Below, piece after piece: positions 13,887-14,405 of a stretch of 14,405 bases of DNA. Under the pieces are notes generated by a model that worked only from the letters and a program-made list of their open reading frames with translations, was not told where the DNA came from and made no database searches. The stretch spans positions 1 through 14,405 of the forward strand of contig JBPOIU010000116.1 of assembly GCA_052034255.1 (NCBI GenBank). The letters run 5' to 3'. Source of the stretch: JADJEK01 sp052034255 (GTDB taxonomy: Bacteria > Planctomycetota > B15-G4 > JADJEK01). Within the stretch, counting starts at the first letter, position 1; the number at the start of each line of letters is the position of its first letter. The translations under genes were made by a program, and so were the position numbers.

Positions 13887-14405
13887 TCAACCGCCGAGGG
13901 TCCACAGCAGTCCGTTCGTCGCGGCCGTGTGGTACGTGCCGATCGCGAGCGGATCGACGAACGCGACTTGGAACGCGACGGAGAGACCACACAGCGTCGC
14001 TTCGGCCGGAATGGCGACGGGAAGCGAGAGCTCGCCAGCGCCACCGAGCGCCGGCAAGGCGACGACCAAGGTGGGCGCGACGAGCAGCGTGCCGGAATCG
14101 AAGGAGATCGCCGCCGGTGTGAGACCGACGAACAGCACGGCCGTGTTGGCCGCGGGCAGGCCGCCGGTGACCGTGAGGTCGCTGGTCGTGCCGAGTGCGG
14201 GTGGCGTGAGCGACGACAGCGTCGGAACGCCGTTCGTTCCGGGTTTGCCCACGCCATAGGGCAGTGCCGACGCCAACGCGTCGCATCGACCGTGATGGAC
14301 GAACGCACGACCTTCGTCGGTTTGACCGGAGTCGAACCAATGCGATCCGACGATCACGTCGGCGTAGCCGTCGCCATTGACGTCGCCGGCCGGCGCGACG
14401 CAGAA
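13887..14405 (-). CDS. FG-GAP repeat protein, C-terminal part (5' end beyond window)
   Basis: The frame is open from the right edge to the TGA at 13889-13887, giving 172 residues. It begins inside an FG-GAP (integrin-alpha-like) blade: 'AGDVNGDGYADVIVGSHWF' with the Asp/Asn calcium-loop pattern D-x-N-x-D-G-x-x-D, then a 'DEGRAFVHHG' blade end. After it comes a beta-rich module of about 110 residues ('LTPPALGTTSDLTVTG', 'AVLFVGLTPA', 'LSLPVAIPAEATLCGLSVAF', 'NGLLWTLGG' at the end). Such modules end many secreted planctomycete proteins, in my recollection. Members are usually exported and surface-associated; the signal peptide and most blades lie outside the window. The gene precedes the sigma factor by 64 bases on the same strand, and no functional link is evident. 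Confidence 0.85.
   Translation of the reverse strand, partial: FCVAPAGDVNGDGYADVIVGSHWFDSGQTDEGRAFVHHGRCDALASALPYGVGKPGTNGVPTLSSLTPPALGTTSDLTVTGGLPAANTAVLFVGLTPAAISFDSGTLLVAPTLVVALPALGGAGELSLPVAIPAEATLCGLSVAFQVAFVDPLAIGTYHTAATNGLLWTLGG

Overview
The window looks like chromosomal DNA of a high-GC planctomycete. Three things suggest this: an ECF sigma factor overlapping a giant membrane Ser/Thr kinase with a TPR-type tail, a secreted FG-GAP protein ending in a beta-sandwich module I associate with Planctomycetota, and a large carboxypeptidase-regulatory-like repeat protein. This is inference from gene types; there is no rRNA or other phylogenetic marker. No tRNA, rRNA, insertion sequence, CRISPR array or other mobile element was seen. 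No gene-free stretch exceeds 300 bases; the longest is 204 bases (6572-6775).

Layout. Left part, minus strand: kgd (5841-2158) encodes a fused E2-E1 2-oxoglutarate decarboxylase/dehydrogenase. It is followed after 76 bases by a repeat-rich exported or membrane-anchored protein (2081 to beyond the left edge). A 169-base divergent region separates kgd from a hypothetical acidic-linker protein (6011-6571, plus strand).

Middle part, plus strand: a putative operon of an SPFH/Band-7 membrane protein (6776-7660), an Arc-type ribbon-helix-helix protein (7751-7942), a DUF2157 polytopic membrane protein (7939-9132) and a GDYXXLXY-domain protein (9129-9689). A very small PQQ-repeat protein (9746-10087) follows. 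The RHH/DUF2157 and DUF2157/GDYXXLXY junctions are both ATGA stop-start overlaps, so translational coupling is likely. The promoter before the SPFH gene holds several short palindromes, one inside the -35/-10 spacer. A perfect 10-bp hairpin ends two bases before the RHH start codon.

Right part, minus strand: the C-terminal end of an FG-GAP repeat protein enters from the right edge. It is followed by an ECF sigma factor (13822-13199, GTG start) and a 1027-residue transmembrane Ser/Thr kinase (13202-10119). The kinase probably starts at a TTG overlapping the sigma stop codon (TTGA). Region 2 of the sigma factor carries serines where most ECF factors have acidic residues. With the coupled kinase, this makes phosphorylation-switched sigma activity the most attractive hypothesis in the window.

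Functionally the window combines central carbon metabolism (TCA cycle at 2-oxoglutarate), an uncharacterised membrane/SPFH module with its own small DNA-binding protein, and a kinase-sigma signalling pair.
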